Shown here piece after piece: positions 1 through 9,881 of a DNA stretch of 35,478 bases; the stretch's first letter is position 1; each line of letters opens with the position of its first letter. Made by a program: the position numbers and the translations under genes. The notes under the pieces are model-generated. The model ran no database searches, was not told the DNA's origin, and saw only the letters and a program-made list of their open reading frames with translations. This DNA comes from Candidatus Peribacteria bacterium RIFCSPHIGHO2_01_FULL_55_13 (GTDB taxonomy: Bacteria; Patescibacteriota; Gracilibacteria; Peribacterales; Peribacteraceae): positions 5,654-41,131 of the forward strand of contig MFXS01000022.1 in NCBI GenBank assembly GCA_001788925.1, in the 5' to 3' direction.

Positions 1-1748
1 CTTTCCAGATGCTCTGCGGCATTCTGGTACTCCGGATCTTCATCGAGAATGATCCGAAGATTTTTTGCCGCATCGGGCAACATTCCCGTTTCCGCCTGCA
101 CCGCGGCCAACCGATACCGCGCTTCCAGGTCACGTGGTTTCCATGCCAGATACAGCGCGAGGTGATCGCGCGCTTCGAGCAGGAGCCCGTACTTCTGCGC
201 CGTTACGCCCAAGTTATAGTGCGCATCCGCCGACTCCGGCGCGCGTTCCACCGCTTTGCGGTATGCGGTCAGCGCTTCTTCACGCATGCCGCGCTCGTCA
301 TAGAGAAGTCCGAGGATGTTCCACGCTGTTACTTCTTCATCAAACGCAGGCCGCCCTTCGGGGATCGCCTGGAGTCCCGCCTGAATCGTCTCCATCGCCT
401 TTTGCGGATCACCTTCTTTGCGCCAGTAGAGAGCGATATTTACAGAGGCAGAGGTCAGCGTGGGATCCGTCGCCCTTGCTCGTTCGTAGGTTGCCAGCGC
501 TTCTTCTTTTTCGCCGTCCTGATACTGTGCGGCCCCGAGGTTATTGAGCGCGACGGCAAAGTCCGGATGGATGTGGAGTGAACGCGTATAGAGAGCGGCA
601 CTATCGGTCCAGGTCATCGCTTGGGCAAAGGATGTTCCCGTCATAAGAAGAAGGATGAGTGCGCCGATCGCTGTGCGCATTCGGGCATTTATCCTGTCCA
701 GCATCGGCATCAGAATTGTTACCGTAGCGAGCGCGATACCGATGATGCCGATATAGACGTACCGGTCCGAAGCGAAGTAGAGCGTTCCTTTTTTCCAGAA
801 GTTCATGAAGCTCGGTGCGACTGCAAGCGCGTAGAGCGCGAGCCCGAAGGTGAAGTGAGGTGCTCGTTTCCGAAGCATAATCGCAGCAGCGATCAGTATG
901 ACGACGATCACCGTTGCACCCAGAAATTCAGGTGATTCAAAGGTCACAGGCGTAAACTGCGGCTGATACACTGTCAGGCCGTTCGGCAAAAAGAGCTTTG
1001 CGATGTAGAAGACGAGTTCCTTCATCGAAAGCAGGAACTGTTCCACTATGGTGAGCTGCCGCAGCTGCAACGTTTTTCCAAACATAGCGATGATGCCGAA
1101 GAAAATGGCTGCTATGCCAAAAGGAGCAAATTCGACCGAGCCCTTCCTGAAGCGGAAATCCCGTCGTAGAAGATCCAAAAGAAGAATCGAGAATGGGATC
1201 AGGATTACCGATACTTTTGCCATCAACGCGAGGACGTAGAGGGCAATGCTCCAGCCGTAGGATCGCTTCGATTGGGTGTCGCGGTACTGCAGGAAGAGCA
1301 GGATCGAAAGAAGAACCAGAAATCCCGAGAGAAGATCTTTCCGGGCGGCCGCCCAGGAGACGGCTTCGGTTTGCAGTGGGTGCAATGCAAAGAGTGCGGC
1401 GATCACCAGCGCCGATTTTTCTGAGCGGGTCATCGTCTTCATCACGAAGAACACAAGCGTGATGCTCCCAAGATGCAGCAGCAGATTATCCAAGTGATAC
1501 AGGTACGGATGAAGCCCACTGATCGTGTATTCCATCTGGTAGGTCATCAAGGTCAGCGGCACGTAGAGCTCCGGGTCGTAGCTCCGCAATACTTGGAAGA
1601 TATTGCCGGGATGGAGTCCGTGGACTTTGTCGTTCTGGACGATCAGGAGGAGATCATCGAGCGTCACGAAGTCATGCAGAAACACTCCAGGAAGATAGAT
1701 CGCAGCCGTCAGCGCGAGGATCCCGATCAGAATGCGGCGAGATGTCAT
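1..1748 (-). CDS. TMTC-like polytopic membrane protein with C-terminal TPRs (putative O-mannosyltransferase family), 3' end truncated by window edge
   Basis: Manual reverse-strand translation from ATG at 1748 is open to base 1: MTSRRILIGILALTAAIYLPGVFLHDFVTLDDLLLIVQNDKVHGLHPGNIF...LFALHPLQTEAVSWAAARKDLLSGFLVLLSI..., then TPRs (ALNNLGAAQYQDGEKEEALATYERARATDP). Absent from ORF track because no stop in window. Starts 3 nt after ligA stop. Confidence 0.85.
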   Translation of the reverse strand, partial: MTSRRILIGILALTAAIYLPGVFLHDFVTLDDLLLIVQNDKVHGLHPGNIFQVLRSYDPELYVPLTLMTYQMEYTISGLHPYLYHLDNLLLHLGSITLVFFVMKTMTRSEKSALVIAALFALHPLQTEAVSWAAARKDLLSGFLVLLSILLFLQYRDTQSKRSYGWSIALYVLALMAKVSVILIPFSILLLDLLRRDFRFRKGSVEFAPFGIAAIFFGIIAMFGKTLQLRQLTIVEQFLLSMKELVFYIAKLFLPNGLTVYQPQFTPVTFESPEFLGATVIVVILIAAAIMLRKRAPHFTFGLALYALAVAPSFMNFWKKGTLYFASDRYVYIGIIGIALATVTILMPMLDRINARMRTAIGALILLLMTGTSFAQAMTWTDSAALYTRSLHIHPDFAVALNNLGAAQYQDGEKEEALATYERARATDPTLTSASVNIALYWRKEGDPQKAMETIQAGLQAIPEGRPAFDEEVTAWNILGLLYDERGMREEALTAYRKAVERAPESADAHYNLGVTAQKYGLLLEARDHLALYLAWKPRDLEARYRLAAVQAETGMLPDAAKNLRIILDEDPEYQNAAEHLE

Positions 1749-1751
1749 GGT

Positions 1752-3917
<2,166 letters not shown>

Positions 3918-3981
3918 TTAGCATTCCGAAGAACCGATGGAAATTTGACGCATCTGAAAATTAATCTCAGAATGCTCCACT

Positions 3982-5334
3982 ATGTCTGAATCGGGCACTG
4001 AATCGCTTTCACCACAAACTGCGCCCAAACGCAGAGGCCCATTGCGATACATTCCGCGACAAATATCTCTTCGAACGGCTGCTCTCATCGGAACGCTTCT
4101 CTGTTCCTATTTTGCCTACGAAAGCATTCATATTCGCAGAAGCCAGGTACACAAAAGGGCAATCGACCTCCTCCATTCCACAAAAGACACCATGGTAGCA
4201 ACGAAAGATTCTGTGCCTTGGACCCCATGGAATTACCGTACGTATCACCGATACCAACAAAAGCTCGGTCGCACCGATGTCCCATTTTTTATGGAATTGC
4301 CACGAGTGAGTGATATTGGTGTCTTTAAGGAGAAGCTCGGAATGGGTGATGAACGATTGGAGTGCATTTATGACCTGCCGCAGAGCGCCGATGATGCATT
4401 TTTAGACAACATGCATATTGAGGAATTAACAACGCTCCTTTTAGTGGACCTCCGTGGGACGAAGGTCACTACAGCATCCATGGAAAAGTTACGCAGCTTA
4501 CATCGTCTTCGTTACCTGTATCTGGATGATACTGTCATTGGAGACGGGGCGATTCCTGTACTTCAGAGTTGTACGAATTTGGAAGTCGTGAGTGCGCAGA
4601 GAGCGGGAATCACGGACAAATCACTGGCCGCTTTTTCGGAGTTGCGCCAACTGCGCGATCTGGTCATCAGTGGAAATTCGGGCATTACGCCGTCCGGTCT
4701 GAAAACATGCCTTTCACAATTGCAAGATCTTTATTCCCTGCAAGTTTCCGGCATACCGCTTGGCGATGATGCCTTTTCTGCGCTTCCGGATCTTCAGGAT
4801 CTTTCCTTCCTGGATGCAAGTGATACAGGCGTGAGCGATGGAGTGTTGCCCTCTATCGGAGCGGCAGGAGAAGATCTGGCTTTACTCTACCTGCGGAATA
4901 ATCATATCACAGGAGAGGGACTCGATTCCCTTCAGGGTAATACGCAGTTATGGGGCGTTGATCTGAGCGGGAATCCGATCAATGAAGCTGGGGTAAAACA
5001 CCTTGCTCACATGCCCAACCTCAAAAACCTGTCTCTCAATCATGTACCCGTCACCCCGGAAATGCTGCAGGCGTTGGAACAGTGCGAGATGTTGGATTCT
5101 CTTGAGCTGAGACACTCTCCTGGCGTTACGGATGCAACAGTCCGTATTGTCGTTCAATATCCGTCATTACAACGTTTGGATATCACCGGTACCCAAGTAA
5201 CAGCAGAAGGCATTCGCTATCTTTGCGAGCATGCAGATCATTTAGAATGCATCATACTTGAGCGTAGTAGAATTACCGATGAACAAGAGGACGAACTCCT
5301 CGAGAAAACTAAAGTACATTTTTCAAGACGATAG
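3982..5334 (+). CDS. Leucine-rich-repeat protein with N-terminal TM segment
   Basis: Repeated ~24-aa LRRs (LRYLYLDDTVIGDGAIPVLQSCTNLEVVSAQRAGITDKSLAAFSELRQLRDLVIS...), hydrophobic segment near N-terminus (TAALIGTLLCSYFAY). Confidence 0.85.
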   Translation: MSESGTESLSPQTAPKRRGPLRYIPRQISLRTAALIGTLLCSYFAYESIHIRRSQVHKRAIDLLHSTKDTMVATKDSVPWTPWNYRTYHRYQQKLGRTDVPFFMELPRVSDIGVFKEKLGMGDERLECIYDLPQSADDAFLDNMHIEELTTLLLVDLRGTKVTTASMEKLRSLHRLRYLYLDDTVIGDGAIPVLQSCTNLEVVSAQRAGITDKSLAAFSELRQLRDLVISGNSGITPSGLKTCLSQLQDLYSLQVSGIPLGDDAFSALPDLQDLSFLDASDTGVSDGVLPSIGAAGEDLALLYLRNNHITGEGLDSLQGNTQLWGVDLSGNPINEAGVKHLAHMPNLKNLSLNHVPVTPEMLQALEQCEMLDSLELRHSPGVTDATVRIVVQYPSLQRLDITGTQVTAEGIRYLCEHADHLECIILERSRITDEQEDELLEKTKVHFSRR

Positions 5335-5336
5335 AA

Positions 5337-6773
5337 CTATTCCGCTTTAGTCTCTTCTTCGGGGAATTCTGCTACTCCAAAGATCTTTCCCATTTCTTCT
5401 TCAAACCATGAAGGCGAAGGCTCCCGACCATTGATCGGTTTGGGATTGTTGATAACCGTGCTGCCACGCTCTATCCCAAGTTTACCGAACTGGAAGGTTA
5501 CAGAGACTTGATGCGGCACTCCTAGAAGAATAGTAACGGTCACAGTTTTTTGGTCAGGAGACAAGGACAGGCGAGGATACTCTTTATCCACCTGTACCCG
5601 GTCTTCTTCCCCTAGGAGTGTGGCTTTAGAGGCCCATGTCGTCGTTGAGATAAAGGTAGATTTTGCATTGATCAGGAACGCTCTTAACTTCTCCAACTCC
5701 TCTTCAGAGTATTCCGGAGGGCTCATGCTGCCGAGCTCGCGCAAATTCTGTACTGCCTCTGTTACATTGCCGCTTGCTCCCACATGTGCCCAGTGAGTTC
5801 GCTGTTCTTCTGCCAGTAAATCCAGTATTGCATCGTATTGTGCGATCAATAATTGGCCGGCTGTATCCGGTGAAGCATTCGCGGCTTTCAATTCTTCAGC
5901 GGAAGGTTTCATTATTTCCCCAAAATATTTTGCTACCGCACTTTCAAAGTATTCTGGATGAAAAGAACCTTCCCCGACCGGAAAATCATTGCGGATTTTA
6001 ACGCTCCCTGGAGGAACTCCCTCTTTGGTAATGACAACCTCCACAGTGACTTGATGTGGAATCGAGGGCTCTCCTTCGTTCGAGTGCAACACTACCGTAA
6101 ATGTCAGCGACCTTTTATCGGGAGAGAGGGATAATTGAGGATAGCCAGTATCCACGTTGGATTCCTTAGCCCAATGTTTAAATGCCCGAGAGGCATTGTC
6201 AGCACTGTAAACAAAATGCATTTTCCTCTCCTCTAGGATTGCTTTGATTTGTTCAATTTCAGCTTCGGAAAACTCCGGGGTACTGATCCTTGCTAATTCA
6301 TGCATGCGTTCTTTGGTTTTGCGAACAGCGGCATTGGCGCCGGCAAAATTCAAATCAACACTCACCTGCTCGTCCAGTTGCTTTGCCAAAGAGGCATAGA
6401 GCTTGAAAAGCTCTGCGCTTGCAACATCTCCATACTCATTCGCTCGATCCTTCTCTTGCAGAAGATCAAAATTTTCCGCAGGTGTGTCTGCTTGCACCTC
6501 GGGATCATCTTTTTTCTCTGCTACTTGGTTCCCCCGGTTACCCTGTTCTGCAATAGCTGGCTGCTCTGCCTGAGGAACAGAGGGGCCCGACGATAGAGCG
6601 CTGTGAAGAGCATCCGCCGTATCCGCCTTCACCCGTGGAACATCTCCCCCCGGCACGCTCGCTACGGGGCGATCGGGCTTATCGAACTTCTCCGCATCTT
6701 TGCAACCGGCTTGCATCAATGCTGCTGATGCCAGTGTTGCTGCTGTGCCCCAGTTCCGTAGTGTGTTTCCCAT
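5337..6773 (-). CDS. Hypothetical exported protein with two copies of an unnamed domain; start likely ATG at 6773 (MGNTLRNWG) rather than the 6827 ORF start
   Basis: Hydrophobic N-terminus ending in AGC; internal duplication STPEFSEAEIEQIKAILEERK.../SPPEYSEEELEKLRAFLINAK...; TTGACT-16-GATAAT promoter-like sequence lies just upstream of 6773. Confidence 0.7.
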   Translation of the reverse strand: MGNTLRNWGTAATLASAALMQAGCKDAEKFDKPDRPVASVPGGDVPRVKADTADALHSALSSGPSVPQAEQPAIAEQGNRGNQVAEKKDDPEVQADTPAENFDLLQEKDRANEYGDVASAELFKLYASLAKQLDEQVSVDLNFAGANAAVRKTKERMHELARISTPEFSEAEIEQIKAILEERKMHFVYSADNASRAFKHWAKESNVDTGYPQLSLSPDKRSLTFTVVLHSNEGEPSIPHQVTVEVVITKEGVPPGSVKIRNDFPVGEGSFHPEYFESAVAKYFGEIMKPSAEELKAANASPDTAGQLLIAQYDAILDLLAEEQRTHWAHVGASGNVTEAVQNLRELGSMSPPEYSEEELEKLRAFLINAKSTFISTTTWASKATLLGEEDRVQVDKEYPRLSLSPDQKTVTVTILLGVPHQVSVTFQFGKLGIERGSTVINNPKPINGREPSPSWFEEEMGKIFGVAEFPEEETKAE

Positions 6774-6795
6774 AAAGTTGAAGGTAAGGGGGGTC

Positions 6796-6823
6796 ATTAT
6801 CCCGCTTGATGCAACCCAGTCAA
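6796..6823 (-). promoter_or_regulatory. Sigma70-like promoter for the 5337-6773 gene
   Basis: Reverse strand TTGACT-16-GATAAT. Confidence 0.55.
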
Positions 6824-6848
6824 GCAAAGTTGATGCAAGCGCGCGAGC

Positions 6849-7901
6849 CTAGCGCTTTCCATATTTTCTCATCAGTTCTTGCTCTGTTTTCCCGGGAAAC
6901 ATCGCCCGCAATTCCCGCAGAGCAATTGCTTGCTGCTCAGGATCTGCGCGTTGGAGGAAAATAGACCATATTTCCGGATCTTCAAAGAGCCAGAGGAGAG
7001 CTCGGTCAACGCTGTCTTTCTTGGAAGCGGTGTCACCATTTTTCGTATACTTTTCCTTCATGCGATGTGTTGTATCTCGTACACGGCTTGATTGCTCTGG
7101 TGCAAGAGTAAACATTTCCATGCTTTCCAAGAAAGGGAGAGCTTGGATTCCCATAGCATCTAATTGAGCAGTTGCATGTTGTCGAACTTCAGACTTTCCG
7201 TTGCCCATCTGAGATACTAGCTGCGTCATTTCTGCTCTGGAAATGTGCGGTTGTCCGGTTTTCTGCAGCAAGCCTTTTTCAATCTGATCCGCGTCTTCCA
7301 TCAGATGATGACTTGCGATCAACATATCCAAAAGAGGTATGAGATGTTGTCGGCAGATCTCCGGCTCGCGTAGCAGCAGGTGCCAGATGCTTTTCGCAGA
7401 ATATTTTTGCAGAGCATCTCCCTGACCAATGTGTACTTGTATTTTCCCGAGCGGGTGCTGACGGAATGATACTGGCAGTATTTGTGGATCCTTGGATGCT
7501 TGTGTCATCGTAACGTTATTGCCATTAATGACATCAATACCTATATCTTGGGTCTCATCCGTGGTGTGATAACGCACCGAAGGGGTGACGGTATCCCCTG
7601 AAATGGATAATGTTTCATACAACCCTTTTCCTTCTATTCCTGAGGTAGCCGTACGCGTTTGTGAGCTCGATATACACGTCGTCTGTATTCGTCCAAGGCA
7701 AACATCGATATCCGCCCAACACGACCGAATCAACAAACTCCATTCCTTGGGATTTTCCGTGTCCAATCCTCTCGAAATGCTGCTCTCTTGCGCGCATGCC
7801 GTCCGTGATTGATCGCCAAAACCACACGCGAGCGCAGCCAATACGGCGGATGCGTTGCCAACTTTTCTCCAAGGCGGTTCGTGATCTGGAGATGTAAGCA
7901 T
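6849..7901 (-). CDS. Hypothetical protein with HEAT-like repeat segment
   Basis: Long ORF; LVSQMGNGKSEVRQHATAQLDAMGIQALPFLESM resembles the HEAT-like motif (VREKATEELEKLG...ALP.L) common in planctomycete proteins. Confidence 0.65.
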   Translation of the reverse strand: MLTSPDHEPPWRKVGNASAVLAALACGFGDQSRTACAQESSISRGLDTENPKEWSLLIRSCWADIDVCLGRIQTTCISSSQTRTATSGIEGKGLYETLSISGDTVTPSVRYHTTDETQDIGIDVINGNNVTMTQASKDPQILPVSFRQHPLGKIQVHIGQGDALQKYSAKSIWHLLLREPEICRQHLIPLLDMLIASHHLMEDADQIEKGLLQKTGQPHISRAEMTQLVSQMGNGKSEVRQHATAQLDAMGIQALPFLESMEMFTLAPEQSSRVRDTTHRMKEKYTKNGDTASKKDSVDRALLWLFEDPEIWSIFLQRADPEQQAIALRELRAMFPGKTEQELMRKYGKR

Positions 7902-7989
7902 AGTATCCCATTCAAACAGCTTTCCATTTTTGCGTCAAAGTATTCTTGGGAATCATTGAATGATATTTACCACTGCAAGCGATTCTGAT

Positions 7990-8018
7990 TTGCCAAATGA
8001 ATTCAGCAGTTCTATACC
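7990..8018 (+). promoter_or_regulatory. Sigma70-like promoter for the 8025 ORF
   Basis: TTGCCA-17-TATACC, then 6 nt to ATG. Confidence 0.55.
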
Positions 8019-8024
8019 TTCCGT

Positions 8025-8609
8025 ATGAGCTTGATGAAGATGGCAATGCAAGCACATCAGGACACCTCAAGCGATAGACAAGTGTCTATCCCCAAATCGA
8101 GAGCGAGTGGGCAAATTTCCGGCATGTGCTACGGCGCCACACTTGCATTAGCATCACTGTTGACGGGTCCAACAGCTACGCAAGCATCCGATGGATTGTC
8201 GCAGGAAAGAGTGGCAGAGGAGGAGGTGGATCTCATAGAAGTAAACCATTTTTATGATGACCAGGGACGATTGGTGTTCGATCAAGTGATCTATTACGAC
8301 TGGTGTCATCACACGAATCGTTTCCAGGTCCGTGACTGGCGATTGCTGAAAAATAACAACCAAATTCCACTACGGAACTGGCGCGATGGCGGCTACAGCT
8401 CTGAATGGGAAGACTTTAAGCAACGAGATGGACTACGCAGAGTGAAGAGTACATCTGTGCGAGAAACCTGGACGCAGCACGACCCGGAACTCAATGAAAG
8501 AGCATTCCTGGCGCAGGAAAAAAGAGCTGAATTACAAAAAATATTAGCACCAATATGCCATTCTATTTTCCCTAAAAAGCCGCAAATTCCAGAGCATCCT
8601 ATGCCGTGA
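8025..8609 (+). CDS. Hypothetical protein resembling the planctomycete 'DQGRLVFDQVI(F)YDW' family
   Basis: EVDLIEVNHFYDDQGRLVFDQVIYYDW...VRDWRLLKNNNQIPLRNWRDGGY...RETWTQHDPELNERAFL; family resemblance from memory, unverified. Confidence 0.65.
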   Translation: MSLMKMAMQAHQDTSSDRQVSIPKSRASGQISGMCYGATLALASLLTGPTATQASDGLSQERVAEEEVDLIEVNHFYDDQGRLVFDQVIYYDWCHHTNRFQVRDWRLLKNNNQIPLRNWRDGGYSSEWEDFKQRDGLRRVKSTSVRETWTQHDPELNERAFLAQEKRAELQKILAPICHSIFPKKPQIPEHPMP

Positions 8610-8664
8610 GTCCTGTCTCCTTTTTATGATTGCTATTGCGAGACGCTGAGTCATTACGGGGGAT

Positions 8665-8693
8665 TTGAATTATAGCTTAAATTATTGTATAAT
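8665..8693 (+). promoter_or_regulatory. Sigma70-like promoter for pilT
   Basis: TTGAAT-17-TATAAT. Confidence 0.7.
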
Positions 8694-8722
8694 ACTCATA
8701 ACATCCCATTCCCACACCGCGT

Positions 8723-9745
8723 ATGGCATCCGGACTCGAGCAACTCTTTTCCGCCGCAGCAAAGCTGGGCGCATCGGATATTCACCTGGCTGTCGGCAGC
8801 CCCGTCGTCTTCCGTATCGACGGTGTACTTGCAGAGCAGGGCAAGAAGGCGCTCACCGCGGCTGATGTGGAGCGCGCGATCAAAGGAATCCTCGGCGCGG
8901 AGCGTTTTAAGGAATTCGAGCGCGCCCGCGAGATGGACGCGGCGTTTGCCGTCGGCGCAATGCGCTTCCGTGTGAACTGTCACTTTGAAAAAGAAGTTCC
9001 GGGCCTTGCCGCCCGTATCATTCCCCAGGAAATCCCCTCGGTGGAGGACATCGGCCTCACGGCGGTTGCCACCACGCTTTGCAATCTCAGTGACGGTCTC
9101 GTGCTCTTCACCGGCCCCACGGGCTCGGGAAAATCCACGTCACTCGCTGCCCTCCTCAACCGCATCAACCAGGAACGTTCTGAGCACATCGTCACGCTGG
9201 AAGATCCCGTCGAATTCCTCTTCCCCCAGGGCAAAGGTATCGTCCGCCAGCGTCAGTATGGTTCCGACTTTCTCTCCTTCCCGGATGCGCTCAAGCACGT
9301 CTTGCGCCAGGATCCGGACATCGTCATGGTCGGTGAAATGCGCGACCTGGAAACCATCGCCGCAGCCCTCACGATCGCCGAAACCGGCCACCTCGTCTTC
9401 GCCACACTCCACACGCCCAATGCTATCCAGACGGTGGACCGCATCGTCGATGTCTTCCCTCCGCACCAGCAGCAGCAAGTCCGCATCCAGCTCTCGCTCT
9501 CGCTCAAGGCCATTGTGGCCCAGCGGCTGCTCCCCAAAGTAGAAGGCGGCAGAGTCGCCCAGCGCGAAGTCCTCGTGATGAACCCGGCCGTGGGCCACAT
9601 CATCCGCGACAACCGCTCGCAGGAACTGAAGTCTGTCCTCCAGACCGGGCGCGACACGGGGATGACCACCTTCGAAGTAGATGCGAAGAAGCTGTATAAA
9701 GAAGGGGTGATTAGTAAGGAGACGTTTGAGTGGGCGAGGCTGTAG
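8723..9745 (+). CDS. pilT: PilT-like type IV pilus retraction ATPase
   Basis: Walker A GPTGSGKSTS, Asp box HIVTLEDPVEFLF, Walker B IVMVGEMRDLETI, His box HLVFATLHTPNAIQTVDRIVDVFP. Confidence 0.93.
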   Translation: MASGLEQLFSAAAKLGASDIHLAVGSPVVFRIDGVLAEQGKKALTAADVERAIKGILGAERFKEFERAREMDAAFAVGAMRFRVNCHFEKEVPGLAARIIPQEIPSVEDIGLTAVATTLCNLSDGLVLFTGPTGSGKSTSLAALLNRINQERSEHIVTLEDPVEFLFPQGKGIVRQRQYGSDFLSFPDALKHVLRQDPDIVMVGEMRDLETIAAALTIAETGHLVFATLHTPNAIQTVDRIVDVFPPHQQQQVRIQLSLSLKAIVAQRLLPKVEGGRVAQREVLVMNPAVGHIIRDNRSQELKSVLQTGRDTGMTTFEVDAKKLYKEGVISKETFEWARL

Positions 9746-9746
9746 T

Positions 9747-9789
9747 GTTCCATGACCCCATGGAACGTCCAAAATGGCTCAATGAAGCC
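9747..9789 (+). repeat. Two-hairpin 43-nt dispersed element, copy 1
   Basis: GTTCCATGACCCCATGGAAC-GTCCAAAA-TGGCTCAATGAAGCC. Confidence 0.75.
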
Positions 9790-9881
9790 CCAATTTCCAG
9801 CGCAATGTCAAATAGACCTTACTACTACTCCATCATGTCCTTGCACTCTGTAAAGAGCCCGGTAGCATACGAAATTGCCCG

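Noticed and set aside
9-581. 190-aa + strand ORF at the left edge, plus 1473-2141 +
   Set aside because: Opposite the TMTC/TPR and ligA coding frames; no motifs.
9747-9789. Guanidine-II (mini-ykkC) riboswitch as an explanation of the two-hairpin element
   Set aside because: Two adjacent small hairpins are superficially similar, but the loops lack the ACGR motif required for that class.
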